Of a stretch of DNA of 64,000 nt, positions 1-10,280 are shown in pieces (positions within the stretch are counted from its first letter, which is position 1; the number at the start of each line of letters is the position of its first letter). Under the pieces are notes generated by a model, which ran no database searches, had not been told where the DNA came from, and saw only the letters and a list, made by a program, of their open reading frames with translations. The stretch covers positions 6,988,969 to 7,052,968 of the forward strand of contig NZ_JAINUL010000001.1 in assembly GCF_020639365.1 (NCBI RefSeq). The letters are read 5' to 3'. The position numbers and the translations under genes were made by a program. Source of the DNA: Streptomyces flavotricini. GTDB taxonomy: Bacteria; Actinomycetota; Actinomycetes; Streptomycetales; Streptomycetaceae.

Positions 1-2
1 GC

Positions 3-269
3 CGCTGGTACGAGGCGGTCACGCACCGCTTCTTCGACGAGGTCCACACCGTCACGAAGGTGGAGCCCGTCATCGAGGGCGACCGCGCCGTCGTACGGGT
101 GCTGGTCAACTGGCAGGCCAAGATCTGGGACCCGCCGGCCGCCCGCAGCGAGTGGCTCGGCTTCGACGCCGACCAGACCTGGACGGTCGTGGCCGGTCCC
201 GACGGCCCGCTGATCAAGCAGTACACCGTCAACGACCTGGCCCCGATGCCCGGTTCCGGCTCGCTCTGA
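3..269 (+). CDS. NTF2-like (SnoaL-like) protein, 3' part
   Basis: The reading frame is open from the left edge, so only the last 88 residues are visible. The segment has the alternating strand pattern of the cone-shaped NTF2/SnoaL fold, with a central RAVVRVLVNWQAK strand and a typical ending of charged loop plus strand (GPLIKQYTVNDL). Members of this fold are small isomerases, cyclases, hydrolases or ligand binders, so the family alone does not give the reaction. It lies 34 bp before a second NTF2-like gene and starts a run of co-directional genes. The true start is outside the window. Fold assignment is by pattern and the function is unknown. Confidence 0.6.
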   Translation, partial: RWYEAVTHRFFDEVHTVTKVEPVIEGDRAVVRVLVNWQAKIWDPPAARSEWLGFDADQTWTVVAGPDGPLIKQYTVNDLAPMPGSGSL

Positions 270-303
270 GCGCGGACGCGGGGCAGTCGAAGGAGAAGCG
301 ACG

Positions 304-759
304 ATGACCGAAGTGACACGGGAGCGGGTCGAGGCGGCCTACGCCGCCCTCGGCTCCGGCGACCGGGCCCGCATCCTCGAGTACTACTCCGAGGACCTGC
401 GCTGGCTGGTGCCGGGCAGTCACCCGCTGGCCGGCTGGTACGAGAGCCTGGACGCCTTCCTGGAGCTGATGGGGCAGACCCACAAGCTCACCGGCGGCAC
501 CTTCCGGATGGACATCCAGGCGGTCCTCGTCGGCGAGGACTGCAGCGCCGACGTCTGCCGCAACGTCGCCCTGCGCGACGGCGCCGACCAGGCCAGCCAG
601 TCCCCGTACGAACGGATGGACTACCCCGTCTTCCACTTCATGCGGTGGCGGGACGGCCGGATCATCGAGGGCCGCGACGGGCTCTTCGGGGACTCGGCGA
701 CCGCCTTCAGCCAGTTCTGGGCGCCGTTCGCGCCCGACGGAACCCGCCGCGACCGATAG
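304..759 (+). CDS. NTF2-like (SnoaL-like) protein
   Basis: A 151-residue single-domain protein. It opens with the usual N-terminal helix for binding or shielding a pocket (ERVEAAYAALGSGDRARI), followed by YYSEDLRWLVPG, and ends with the paired strands YPVFHFMRWRDGRIIEGRDG. This is the standard SnoaL/NTF2-like layout, and the length fits. The ATG at 304 is supported by GAAGGAGA 7-8 bp upstream. It is followed after 13 bp by another NTF2-like gene and then a GMC oxidoreductase, so these proteins probably act on or bind small molecules of the same pathway. I cannot assign a substrate. Confidence 0.75.
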   Translation: MTEVTRERVEAAYAALGSGDRARILEYYSEDLRWLVPGSHPLAGWYESLDAFLELMGQTHKLTGGTFRMDIQAVLVGEDCSADVCRNVALRDGADQASQSPYERMDYPVFHFMRWRDGRIIEGRDGLFGDSATAFSQFWAPFAPDGTRRDR

Positions 760-772
760 GGGGAGGAGCGCT

Positions 773-1144
773 GTGGACGCACGACAGATCCTTGAGAAGT
801 ACTACGAGTACGCCAACGCGGGCGACTGGGACCGCTGGTGCGACCTGTTCGCCGACGACCAGGTCATGGACGAGCAGCTCGCCGGACACATCGAGGGCCT
901 GGAGGTCCTGCGCTCGATGATGAAGGGCATGGGGACGATGTACCGCGTCTTCCGGAACGAGCCCGTGCACTTCCTCGTCGACGGGGAGAAGGCCGCGGCC
1001 GTCTCCCACCTCAGCGCCGTCAGCCCCACGGGCGAGACGATCGAGGCCGAGGTCATGAACTTCTTCCGGATCGCGGACGGAAAGATCACGTACATGGCGA
1101 ACTACCACGACACCGTCCCCTTCCAGGTGCTGAGCCAGGGCTGA
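773..1144 (+). CDS. NTF2-like (SnoaL-like) protein
   Basis: A 123-residue NTF2-like protein: N-terminal helix (ILEKYYEYANAGDWDRWCDLF), then ADDQVMDEQLAGHIEGLEVL, and a final pair of strands (VMNFFRIADGKITYMANYHD) closing the cone. The GTG start at 773 is chosen because GGGAGGAG lies 5-12 bp upstream. It is third in a tandem run of NTF2-like genes; a fourth, more distant one ends the block at 20,973. Such tandem small-fold genes next to oxidoreductases are common in pathways needing isomerisation or dehydration, but nothing here fixes the reaction. Confidence 0.75.
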   Translation: MDARQILEKYYEYANAGDWDRWCDLFADDQVMDEQLAGHIEGLEVLRSMMKGMGTMYRVFRNEPVHFLVDGEKAAAVSHLSAVSPTGETIEAEVMNFFRIADGKITYMANYHDTVPFQVLSQG

Positions 1145-1157
1145 GGGGGGCCGACTC

Positions 1158-2771
1158 GTGGGAAACGCCGACAGAGAAGAGTACGACTACGTCATCGTGG
1201 GATCCGGCACCGCGGGCAGCGTCCTCGCGAACCGGCTCTCGCAGGACCCGGACGTTTCCGTCCTGGTCCTGGAGGCGGGCGGCAACCGGATCCCGCCCGA
1301 GGTGGACGACCCGTCCTCCTGGTACAAGCTGCTCGGCGGGCCCGTCGACTGGGGCTACACCAGCGTCCCGCAGCCCGGGCTCGACGGCCGCCGTACGTAC
1401 GAACCGCGCGGCAAGGCCCCCGGCGGCAGCAGCAACCTGTACATCATGATGCACATCCGGGGCCACGCCTCGGACTTCGACAACTGGGCCTACCAGGGCG
1501 CCGCCGGCTGGGGCCACGAGGACGTCCTGCCGTACTTCGCCCTCCTGGAGGGCCAGGAGGACGCCACCGCGCCCACCACCGGCACCCGCGGCCCGCAGCG
1601 CATCACCAACGCCGGTCAGCACGGCCCCAACCCGGTCTCCCGCGCCTTCATCGACGCGGCCGTCGAGCTCGGCCACCAGGAGATCGCCGACTTCAACACC
1701 GACGGGCCCCGGCGCGGCCTCTTCGGCACCGGCTGGCACCACATCGACGTGGCCGACGGGCGCCGGCAGGGCACCCTCGCCGCCTACCTGGAGCCGGCGC
1801 TGCAGCGCTCCAACCTGACCCTGCGCACCAGCGCCCAGAGCACCCGGCTGCTCTTCGACGGCGACACCTGCACGGGCGTGGAGTACGCGCAGCTCGCACC
1901 GGCCGCCGAGTTCCCCGGCCGGAGCGTGCGCGACGCCCACGGCACCGCCGGCGATCCCGGACTCCACTCCGTACGGGCCCGCCGCGAGGTCATCGTGGCC
2001 GCGGGGGCGATCGAGTCGCCGAAGCTGCTGCTGCTCTCCGGCGTCGGCAACCCCGAGCAGCTGCGCGAGCACGGCATCAGGACGGTCGCGGCGCTGCCCG
2101 GGGTCGGCGAGAACTTCCACAACCACGTCCTGACCGGGCTGATGGCCGAGGTCACCCAGGAACTGCCGCCCCCGGCGCAGAACCTGTCGGAGAGCGCTCT
2201 GTTCCTCTCGTCCCGGCCCGGTCTGCCGGCGCCCGACCTGCAGATCGCCTTCGTCCACGTGCCGTTCGACGTGATCGTCGGGAAGGACCACCCGAACACG
2301 GTGAGCATCCTCCCCGGGGTCGTGCGGCCCGCCTCCCGCGGCTGGATCCGGCTCGCGAGCGCGGATCCGCTGGCCCACCCGCTGATCAACCCCAACTACC
2401 TGGGCGACCGGTGGGACCTGGAGCGGATGGTGCAGGGGATCAAGCTGGCCCGGGAGATCTTCGCGACCTCGGCCTTCTCCCCCTGGTACAAGCAGGAGCT
2501 CCAGCCCGGCCCCGGTTTCGTCTCCGACGAGGACCTGCGGACCTTCGCGAAGCAGAAGTCGGAGAGCTACCACCATCAGGCCGGCTCCTGCCGCATGGGC
2601 ATCGACGACCTCTCCGTCGTCGACCCCGAGCTGCGGGTGCACGGCGTACGCAACCTGCGCGTCGTCGACGCCAGCGTGATGCCCGCCGTCCCGTCGGGCA
2701 ACTGCCACACCGCCATCGCGATGATCGCCGAGCGCGCGGCGGACTTCCTGAGGGGGACCTCCCGTGCCTGA
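1158..2771 (+). CDS. GMC-family FAD oxidoreductase
   Basis: A 537-residue flavoprotein of the glucose-methanol-choline family, which oxidises primary alcohols to aldehydes (some members continue to the acid). Visible signatures are the N-terminal dinucleotide fold (DYVIVGSGTAGSVLANRL, residues ~10-27), the GMC motif PGGSSNLY near residue 88, and the catalytic-end motifs YHHQAGSCRMG (~471) and SGNCHTAIAMIAERAADF (~514). The family His is present in YHHQAG; the second position in the C-terminal motif is His (GNCH) rather than the common Asn. There is no signal peptide, so it is cytoplasmic. The GTG at 1158 follows a GGGGGG ribosome site, and the gene overlaps the next by 8 bp. With the aldehyde dehydrogenase at 11,866 it could form an alcohol-to-acid route. 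The substrate is unknown. Confidence 0.88.
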   Translation: MGNADREEYDYVIVGSGTAGSVLANRLSQDPDVSVLVLEAGGNRIPPEVDDPSSWYKLLGGPVDWGYTSVPQPGLDGRRTYEPRGKAPGGSSNLYIMMHIRGHASDFDNWAYQGAAGWGHEDVLPYFALLEGQEDATAPTTGTRGPQRITNAGQHGPNPVSRAFIDAAVELGHQEIADFNTDGPRRGLFGTGWHHIDVADGRRQGTLAAYLEPALQRSNLTLRTSAQSTRLLFDGDTCTGVEYAQLAPAAEFPGRSVRDAHGTAGDPGLHSVRARREVIVAAGAIESPKLLLLSGVGNPEQLREHGIRTVAALPGVGENFHNHVLTGLMAEVTQELPPPAQNLSESALFLSSRPGLPAPDLQIAFVHVPFDVIVGKDHPNTVSILPGVVRPASRGWIRLASADPLAHPLINPNYLGDRWDLERMVQGIKLAREIFATSAFSPWYKQELQPGPGFVSDEDLRTFAKQKSESYHHQAGSCRMGIDDLSVVDPELRVHGVRNLRVVDASVMPAVPSGNCHTAIAMIAERAADFLRGTSRA

Positions 2772-3375
2772 CGCCGTACTGCGCGAGGGTGCGCTGAGCG
2801 GGACCCGGATCGCGGTCCTGGTCGAGAGCGACTTCTACGAGCCCGAGATCTTCTACTACGGGCACCGGTTCGCCGAGGAGGGCGCCGAGGTCGACTTCCT
2901 GACCCGGCTGTGGGGCAACGACTCCATCACCTTCTCCGGACACGAGTACCGGGCGCCGTTCACCGCCGACAAGTCCCTGGAGGGGCTGAGCGACGAGGAG
3001 CTGCGCCGGTACGCGGCGATCATCGTGCCCTCGGGCATGGTGGCCGACCGGCTGCGCTACACCGAGGACGTGGACGTACTGGCGCCGGCGACGGAGCTGC
3101 TGCGCCGGGCCTTCGAGGAGCCGACGGTCCTGAAGGGGATCATCTGCCACGGCATGTGGCTGGCCGCCTCGATCCCGGACAAGATCCAGGGCCGCAAGGT
3201 GGTCTGCCACAACAACCTCATCGGCGACGTCCGCAACATGGGCGCCGAGTACGTCAACGAGGACGTGGTGGTCGACGGTGACCTGGTCACCGGTCGCACC
3301 GGCGCCCACCACCACCTCTTCGCCCGCCGGATCATCGAACTGATCGCGGCGGGGCGGGGCCGGGGGGCCGCCTGA
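2764..3375 (+). CDS. DJ-1/PfpI family protein
   Basis: A 203-residue flavodoxin-like DJ-1/PfpI domain. The nucleophile elbow is IICHGMWLA, with Cys128 and His129, and the usual N-terminal strand (RIAVLVESDFYEPEIFYYG) carries the acidic residues that polarise the Cys. The family includes glyoxalases III, chaperone-like deglycases, proteases and isonitrile hydratases. The GTG start overlaps the GMC stop by 8 bp, and the stop overlaps the next ATG by 1 bp, so the three genes are translationally coupled. Its closest functional cue is that company: an oxidoreductase that may make a carbonyl and a VOC protein that may process one. A second, less similar DJ-1 protein is at 11,094. Confidence 0.8.
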   Translation: MPDAVLREGALSGTRIAVLVESDFYEPEIFYYGHRFAEEGAEVDFLTRLWGNDSITFSGHEYRAPFTADKSLEGLSDEELRRYAAIIVPSGMVADRLRYTEDVDVLAPATELLRRAFEEPTVLKGIICHGMWLAASIPDKIQGRKVVCHNNLIGDVRNMGAEYVNEDVVVDGDLVTGRTGAHHHLFARRIIELIAAGRGRGAA

Positions 3376-3821
3376 TGGCCGGCGCCGGGGAGCGCGTGAT
3401 GGTCTGGTCGCACGTGGGCCTGAACTGCGCGGACCAGAAGACGACCGAGGAGTTCTACACGCGGTACTTCGGCTTCACCCGGGCCCGGGTGGTCGACCTC
3501 GGGGAGGCCAGGATCGTGTTCCTGCGCAAGGGGGACGCGTACCTGGAGCTCTTCGCGGCCGGTTCCGCGGCGGCCCGGCCGGCGCAGGACGACGGGCCGC
3601 AGGCCCCGGGCCGGATGCGCCACCTGGCCTTCCAGACCGACAGCGTGGACGCGTTCCTGGCCGAGCTGGGCGACGCGGCCGAAGTGACCCTGGGGCCACT
3701 GGACTTCGACGACTTCATCTGCGGCTGGCGGACCGTGTGGGTCCGCGATCCCGACGGGGTGATCGTCGAGGTCAGCCAGGGATTCGAGGACGACCGCTCA
3801 CACGACAAGGACGGTGCATGA
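3375..3821 (+). CDS. VOC-family (glyoxalase I / ring-cleavage fold) protein
   Basis: A 148-residue single VOC unit with the beta-alpha-beta-beta-beta repeats. Potential metal ligands are His14 in the opening strand (WSHVGLNCAD), an acidic residue in the DAYLELFA strand, His in MRHLAFQT and Glu in the closing DPDGVIVEVSQ strand. VOC proteins bind a divalent metal and act as glyoxalases, epimerases, dioxygenases or drug-binding proteins. Coupled to the DJ-1 gene (TGATG) and overlapped at its end by the AGE-fold gene, it supports a carbonyl-handling role for this operon. An alternative ATG (M9) lies 24 bp downstream of the chosen start. Confidence 0.78.
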   Translation: MAGAGERVMVWSHVGLNCADQKTTEEFYTRYFGFTRARVVDLGEARIVFLRKGDAYLELFAAGSAAARPAQDDGPQAPGRMRHLAFQTDSVDAFLAELGDAAEVTLGPLDFDDFICGWRTVWVRDPDGVIVEVSQGFEDDRSHDKDGA

Positions 3822-3822
3822 C

Positions 3823-5652
3823 ATGGCGGACGCCGTGAGCTTCTCCTTCTCCGACACCATCGCGGGCTACGTCGGCCGCTTCGACTCCGAGTCCCGCCTG
3901 CTGCGGCTGAAGACCTCCGACGGGCGTGAGTTCGACGTGTCCCTGGCCGGGGACCCGAGCGCCGAGCTGGTCCGCAATCTGGACGAGCCGTACATCGACG
4001 CCTCCGGGCACATCGACGAGATGCTCTCGCCCGGACGGTTCCTCTTCGTCTACGGCGTCCACTACCCGGAGGCCGGCGGGCGTTTCGACGCCAAGCGCCT
4101 GGTCTTCCTGGGCCGCGGTGCCGAGGACTACCGGTTCGAGGAGCCCAGCTGGTGGGTCAAGCAGATCGAGTCGCTGGCCGACTTCTACAAGCGGGCGCAG
4201 TTCGGCGAGGGACCGGTGGACTTCACCGAGTACCGCACCGAGATCCGGCTCGGCGGCGACAAGACCGCCAGCCACGTCCAGGAGACCGACACGATCTCCC
4301 GCCTGGTCTACGGCATGGCCTCGGCCTATCTGCTGACCGGCAAGGACGAGTACCTGGAGGTCGCCGAGCGCGGCACCGAATACCTGCGCAAGCACATGCG
4401 GGTCGTGGACAGCGAGGAGGACGTGGTCTTCTGGTACCACGGCATCAGCGTCGACGGGGACAGCGAGCGCAAGCTGTTCACCTCGGAGTTCTCCGACGAC
4501 TACGACGCGATCCCGATGTACGAGCAGATCTACGCGCTGGCCGGCCCGATCCAGACGTACCGGGTCACCGGTGACATCCGGATCAAGAACGACGCGGACG
4601 CCACCATCCGGCTGTTCGACAAGTTCTTCAAGGACCCGGAGCAGGGCGGCTACTACTCGCACATCGACCCGATCCTGTTCAGCGCGGACCACGAGTCCCT
4701 CGGCGAGAACGCCGAGCGCAAGAACTGGAACTCGGTCGGCGACCACGCGCCCGCGTACCTGATCAACCTGTACCTGGCGACCGGCGACCAGAGGTACGCC
4801 GACTTCCTCGAGTACACCTTCGACACCATCGCGGACAAGTTCCCGGACTACAAGAACAGCCCGTTCGTCCAGGAGCGCTTCTTCCGCGACTGGTCGCACG
4901 ACACCGCGCACAGCTGGCAGCAGAACCGCGCGGTCGTCGGGCACAACCTCAAGATCGCCTGGAACCTGATGCGGATGAACTCGCTGAAGGCCAAGCCGGC
5001 GTACGAGGACCTCGCCAGGAAGATCGGCGAGATCATGCCGGCCGTCGGCAGCGACGTGCAGCGCGGCGGCTGGTACGACGTGGTCGAGCGGGTCAAGTCC
5101 GTCAGCAAGGACGGCCAGGAGACGTATCGTTTCGCCTGGCACGACCGCAAGGCCTGGTGGCAGCAGGAGCAGGCGATCCTCGCCTACCTCATCCTGAACG
5201 GCACGGTCGGCGGAGACGCCTTCCTGCGCGAGGCCCGGCAGGCGGAGGCCTTCTACAACACGTTCTTCCTCGACCACGACGAGGGAGCCGTCTACTTCAA
5301 CGTGCTCGCCAGCGGTACGCCGTACCTGCTCGGCACGGAGCGGCTCAAGGGCAGCCACTCGATGTCCATGTACCACTCGGCGGAGCTCTGCTACCTGTCC
5401 GCCGTCTACAACAACCTGCTGATCAACAAGCGGGAAATGGACTTCCACTTCAAGCCCGACCCGACCAACCTGCCCGACCGCGTACTGCGGGTCTCTCCCG
5501 ACCTGCTGCCCGCCGGCTCCGTGCAGATCGCGTCCGTCGAGATCGACGAGAAGCCGTACCCGGACTTCGACGCGGACGGTCTGACCGTCAGGCTGCCGGA
5601 CGTCCAGGGGCGGGTCAAGGTCAAGGTCCGGCTGCGCCCGGTGACTTCATAG
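3823..5652 (+). CDS. AGE-fold (N-acylglucosamine 2-epimerase-like) protein with extra end domains
   Basis: A 609-residue protein. Residues ~120-530 form an (alpha/alpha)6 barrel of the AGE superfamily, with characteristic helices such as VVGHNLKIAWNLMRM (~372) and WWQQEQAILAYLIL (~445) and the conserved His/Trp surroundings. AGE enzymes epimerise or isomerise sugars at C2; relatives hydrolyse glycosidic bonds. Two parts are unusual: an N-terminal beta-rich domain of about 100 residues (GYVGRFDSESRLLRLKT ...) and a C-terminal beta domain (~540-609) rich in DVQGRVKVKVRLRP strands. The ATG at 3823 is preferred over the GTG at 3814 because AAGGA lies 11 rather than 2 bp upstream. It is the last gene before the regulatory STAS/RsbW/RsbU run. 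It could bind a polysaccharide or sugar; the activity is not known. Confidence 0.72.
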   Translation: MADAVSFSFSDTIAGYVGRFDSESRLLRLKTSDGREFDVSLAGDPSAELVRNLDEPYIDASGHIDEMLSPGRFLFVYGVHYPEAGGRFDAKRLVFLGRGAEDYRFEEPSWWVKQIESLADFYKRAQFGEGPVDFTEYRTEIRLGGDKTASHVQETDTISRLVYGMASAYLLTGKDEYLEVAERGTEYLRKHMRVVDSEEDVVFWYHGISVDGDSERKLFTSEFSDDYDAIPMYEQIYALAGPIQTYRVTGDIRIKNDADATIRLFDKFFKDPEQGGYYSHIDPILFSADHESLGENAERKNWNSVGDHAPAYLINLYLATGDQRYADFLEYTFDTIADKFPDYKNSPFVQERFFRDWSHDTAHSWQQNRAVVGHNLKIAWNLMRMNSLKAKPAYEDLARKIGEIMPAVGSDVQRGGWYDVVERVKSVSKDGQETYRFAWHDRKAWWQQEQAILAYLILNGTVGGDAFLREARQAEAFYNTFFLDHDEGAVYFNVLASGTPYLLGTERLKGSHSMSMYHSAELCYLSAVYNNLLINKREMDFHFKPDPTNLPDRVLRVSPDLLPAGSVQIASVEIDEKPYPDFDADGLTVRLPDVQGRVKVKVRLRPVTS

Positions 5653-5689
5653 CGCTCAACGGGGGGCGCCCCGACTAGAGGGGAAAGCA

Positions 5690-6048
5690 ATGTCTCTGAA
5701 CGTCAAGGAACGCCGCAACAAGGGCGGTACCGTCCTCGTCGCCACCGGCGAGATCAACAGTGAGACCTCCGGCCAGCTGCTGCAGTCCCTGCTGCCGCTG
5801 GTCCGCGAGGGCCGGCCGCTGCGCATCGACCTCACGGCCGTCACGTACGTGTCCAGCGCGGGCCTGCGCACCCTGCTCGTCGTCTACCGCGAGGCCCAGC
5901 ACGCCGGTGTCGCCGTCACCCTCTACGGGGTGAGCGAGGAAGTCCGGTTCGTCATGTCGGCCACCGGCTTCCTCGACTTCTTCGAGACGGGCGAGGCGGC
6001 GGCCGCGCAGTCCAAGGCCAAGTCGACGCCCAAGACCGCGGTCGCGCG

Positions 6049-6052
<4 letters not shown>
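5690..6052 (+). CDS. STAS-domain anti-sigma factor antagonist
   Basis: A 120-residue stand-alone STAS protein of the SpoIIAA/RsbV type. The phosphoacceptor motif TYVSSAGLRTLL aligns Ser56 with the serine that RsbW-type kinases phosphorylate. It has a short basic tail (QSKAKSTPKTAVAR). In the known mechanism, the unphosphorylated form binds the anti-sigma kinase and releases its target, and a SpoIIE/RsbU phosphatase reactivates it. The kinase and phosphatase are 2.5-3 kb downstream in the same operon. The ATG at 5690 has GAGGGGAAAG upstream. Its stop overlaps the GlgX start (ATGA), so antagonist and debranching enzyme are translationally coupled. Confidence 0.9.
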
Positions 6053-8184
<2,132 letters not shown>

Positions 8185-8248
8185 CCCCGGCCGCACCCGC
8201 TCCCGATCCCACCGAACGCTCCAACCGCAGCGCCGAAGGAGACCTGAC

Positions 8249-8560
8249 ATGCCGCTTTCCGTGTCCCTGAGCATCGAGGGCGACACCACCGTGATCGAGC
8301 TGGCGGGCGAGCTGGACGCCAAGACCGCGCCGGACTTCCACCAGACCATCGAGAAGGCCGCCGGGCACGGCACCGGAACGGTCGAGATCCGGATGGCCGG
8401 TGTCGGCTACATGGCCAGCGCCGGACTGCGGTCCCTGGTCTTCGCCCAGCAGAAGGTGGCGAACCACGTGACCATCAAGGTGGTCGGCGCGATCGAGCCC
8501 GTGTCCCGGACCATCCGGACGGCCGGGCTCGACCGCAGCATCGTGCTCTCCGATGAGTGA
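8249..8560 (+). CDS. STAS-domain anti-sigma factor antagonist
   Basis: A 103-residue STAS protein, the second in the operon. The fold shows the strand IEGDTTVIELAGELDAKTAPDF and the phosphorylation loop GYMASAGLRSLVFA, placing Ser57 at the kinase target position. It is shorter than the first antagonist and lacks the basic tail, and the two differ through most of their length, so they probably have different partners or affinities. The ATG at 8249 has GAAGGAGA 8 bp upstream. The stop overlaps a GTG of the following kinase gene (GTGA). Confidence 0.9.
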   Translation: MPLSVSLSIEGDTTVIELAGELDAKTAPDFHQTIEKAAGHGTGTVEIRMAGVGYMASAGLRSLVFAQQKVANHVTIKVVGAIEPVSRTIRTAGLDRSIVLSDE

Positions 8561-9030
8561 ATCGCATGACTGACATGGTCGAACTGGCGAGGGCGCCCGC
8601 GGAGCTGGAGGTGCCCGCCACGCTGGGGGCACTGGGCGACATCGCCTCGTTCGTCCTGCGGCTGGCCGGCCGGGCGGGCCTGGGCAAGGGGCCCGCGTAC
8701 CGGATCCGGCTGGCCGTGGACGAGCTGGCCACGAACATCGTGATGCACGGGTACCGGGGCGGCGACGGGCGGATCACCGTCCGCGGCCGCTCCGGTCCCG
8801 GCCGGGTGCAGATCTCCCTAGCGGACTCCGCGCCGGCGTTCGACCCCGTCGAGGGCTGTCTGCCGCCCGCCCCCGGGGTTCCCCCCGAGCGGCGCAGGAT
8901 CGGCGGTCTCGGCATCCACCTGGCACTGACCAGCGTGGACGAATTCAGCTACGTACGCAGGGACGGCCGCAACATCAGCACGCTGACTGTGAACGCTGAG
9001 GGGACGGACCCATGCCCTCCACGACCGTGA
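8557..9030 (+). CDS. RsbW-like anti-sigma serine/threonine kinase (GHKL ATPase)
   Basis: A 157-residue (154 if the ATG at 8566 is used) GHKL-fold ATP-binding protein. The N box is AVDELATNIVMHGY (~53-66), the G1 region is SLADSAPAFDP, and the G2 box is RRIGGLGIHLAL, as in SpoIIAB/RsbW. Such proteins phosphorylate STAS antagonists on serine and hold a sigma factor or another target when the antagonist is phosphorylated. Neither start has a clear ribosome site, so translation probably depends on coupling to the STAS gene (overlapping GTGA). No sigma factor lies beside it; the nearest is an ECF sigma 17 kb away, which is not a usual RsbW partner. Confidence 0.88.
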   Translation: MNRMTDMVELARAPAELEVPATLGALGDIASFVLRLAGRAGLGKGPAYRIRLAVDELATNIVMHGYRGGDGRITVRGRSGPGRVQISLADSAPAFDPVEGCLPPAPGVPPERRRIGGLGIHLALTSVDEFSYVRRDGRNISTLTVNAEGTDPCPPRP

Positions 9031-10280
9031 TCATCCTCGACGAGTACCCGCCGCCGCCGCTCGAACTGCTCGACGCGATCCGCTCGATGGACGCGGAGAT
9101 CGTCGCGCGCACGCTGGCGGAGCTGCGGGGCGGCCCGCTCGACGAGCTGCCGGTCGCCGACGTCCTGCTCGCCCCGGCCGAGGCCGACGGCGAGTCGGTG
9201 CGCCTGGCGGTACGGCGGCTGCGCCGCTGGGCCGGGGCCCCCATCGTGGTCGTCTGGACGGTGACGGGGTTCGCCGCCCTGGAGGAGCACGTCCGGCTCG
9301 GCCACGACTACCTCGTACCGCCCTTCCTGCCCGCCCTCGTCGGGGCCCGGCTGCACAGCTGCTCGGAGCGCGCCGGGCTCGGCCGCACCCTGCGTGAGGC
9401 CGACGCCCGCGCCGAACTCATGGGCTACGAGAAGGAGCTGGAGATCGGCCGGGAGATCCAGGCCGGCTTCCTGCCCGAATCACTGCCCGTTCCCGAAGGC
9501 TGGGAGATCGACGTCCGCTTCCGGCCCGCCCGGCAGGTCGCCGGGGACTTCTACGACGTCTTCGAGATCTCCCGCGGCCGCCGCCTCGCCTTCGTCGTCG
9601 CCGACGTCTGCGACAAGGGGGTCGGCGCCGCGCTGTTCATGGCGCTGATCCGCTCGCTGCTGCGGCACACCGCGGAGAACAGCGGACTCCAGCACCTGGT
9701 GGCCGCCGGGCGCGCCGGCGGCAGCCGGCGGATCCCGGTGGTCGGCGCGACGCCACTGCTCAACGCGGTCACCGCCACCAACGGCTATCTGACCCGCAAC
9801 CACCTGAGACAGGGCTACTTCGCCACCCTGTTCTTCGGTGTGCTCGACCCCGTGACCGGCAGCCTCGTGTACATCAACGGGGGCCACAACGCGCCGCTGC
9901 TGCTGCGCGCCGACGGCGGCGACCCCCTCGCCCTGGAGGTCACCGGACCCGCCGTCGGGGTGCTGCCGGACTGCGTGTACACGCTCGGCTACGCCCAGCT
10001 GAACCCCGGCGACACCCTGTTCGTGTTCACCGACGGAGTGCCGGAGGCCCGCTGCCCCGACGGCAGCTTCCTCGGTGACGAGCGGATGCTGGAGCTGCTC
10101 GCCGGCTCCCCGGTGAGCGGCAGGGAGGTGGTCGACCGCATGGACACCGCGGTACGGGAGCACACCGGGACGGCCGAACAGCACGACGACGTCACCATGC
10201 TGGCCCTGCACCGGCCACGTGCGGCGCGGGGGCCGCACGCGGACCGGACCACGGCCGCGGGCCGTACGGCGGTGGCCTGA
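9012..10280 (+). CDS. SpoIIE/RsbU-type PP2C phosphatase with pseudo-receiver N-terminus
   Basis: A 422-residue protein. Residues ~1-125 look like a receiver fold (TTVIILDEYPPPP ... PIVVVWTVTGFAALEEHVRLG), but the usual phospho-Asp position reads VLLAPAEAD, so it is probably a non-phosphorylated sensor or docking domain. A helical linker (~130-160) leads to a PP2C SpoIIE domain with its metal motifs intact: GDFYDVFE, VVADVCDKGVGAALFM, YINGGHNAPLLL, FVFTDGVPEAR and EQHDDVTMLAL. In the known scheme it dephosphorylates the STAS antagonists. It overlaps the kinase gene by 19 bp and the next gene by 1 bp. What the N-terminal domain senses is unknown. Confidence 0.9.
   Translation: MPSTTVIILDEYPPPPLELLDAIRSMDAEIVARTLAELRGGPLDELPVADVLLAPAEADGESVRLAVRRLRRWAGAPIVVVWTVTGFAALEEHVRLGHDYLVPPFLPALVGARLHSCSERAGLGRTLREADARAELMGYEKELEIGREIQAGFLPESLPVPEGWEIDVRFRPARQVAGDFYDVFEISRGRRLAFVVADVCDKGVGAALFMALIRSLLRHTAENSGLQHLVAAGRAGGSRRIPVVGATPLLNAVTATNGYLTRNHLRQGYFATLFFGVLDPVTGSLVYINGGHNAPLLLRADGGDPLALEVTGPAVGVLPDCVYTLGYAQLNPGDTLFVFTDGVPEARCPDGSFLGDERMLELLAGSPVSGREVVDRMDTAVREHTGTAEQHDDVTMLALHRPRAARGPHADRTTAAGRTAVA

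Noticed and set aside
1086..2708. Long minus-strand open frame (540 codons) opposite the GMC gene
   Set aside because: It is rich in Gly/Val/Asp/Arg with no domain, and is the antisense of a well-supported gene. Long shadow frames are expected at >70 % GC.
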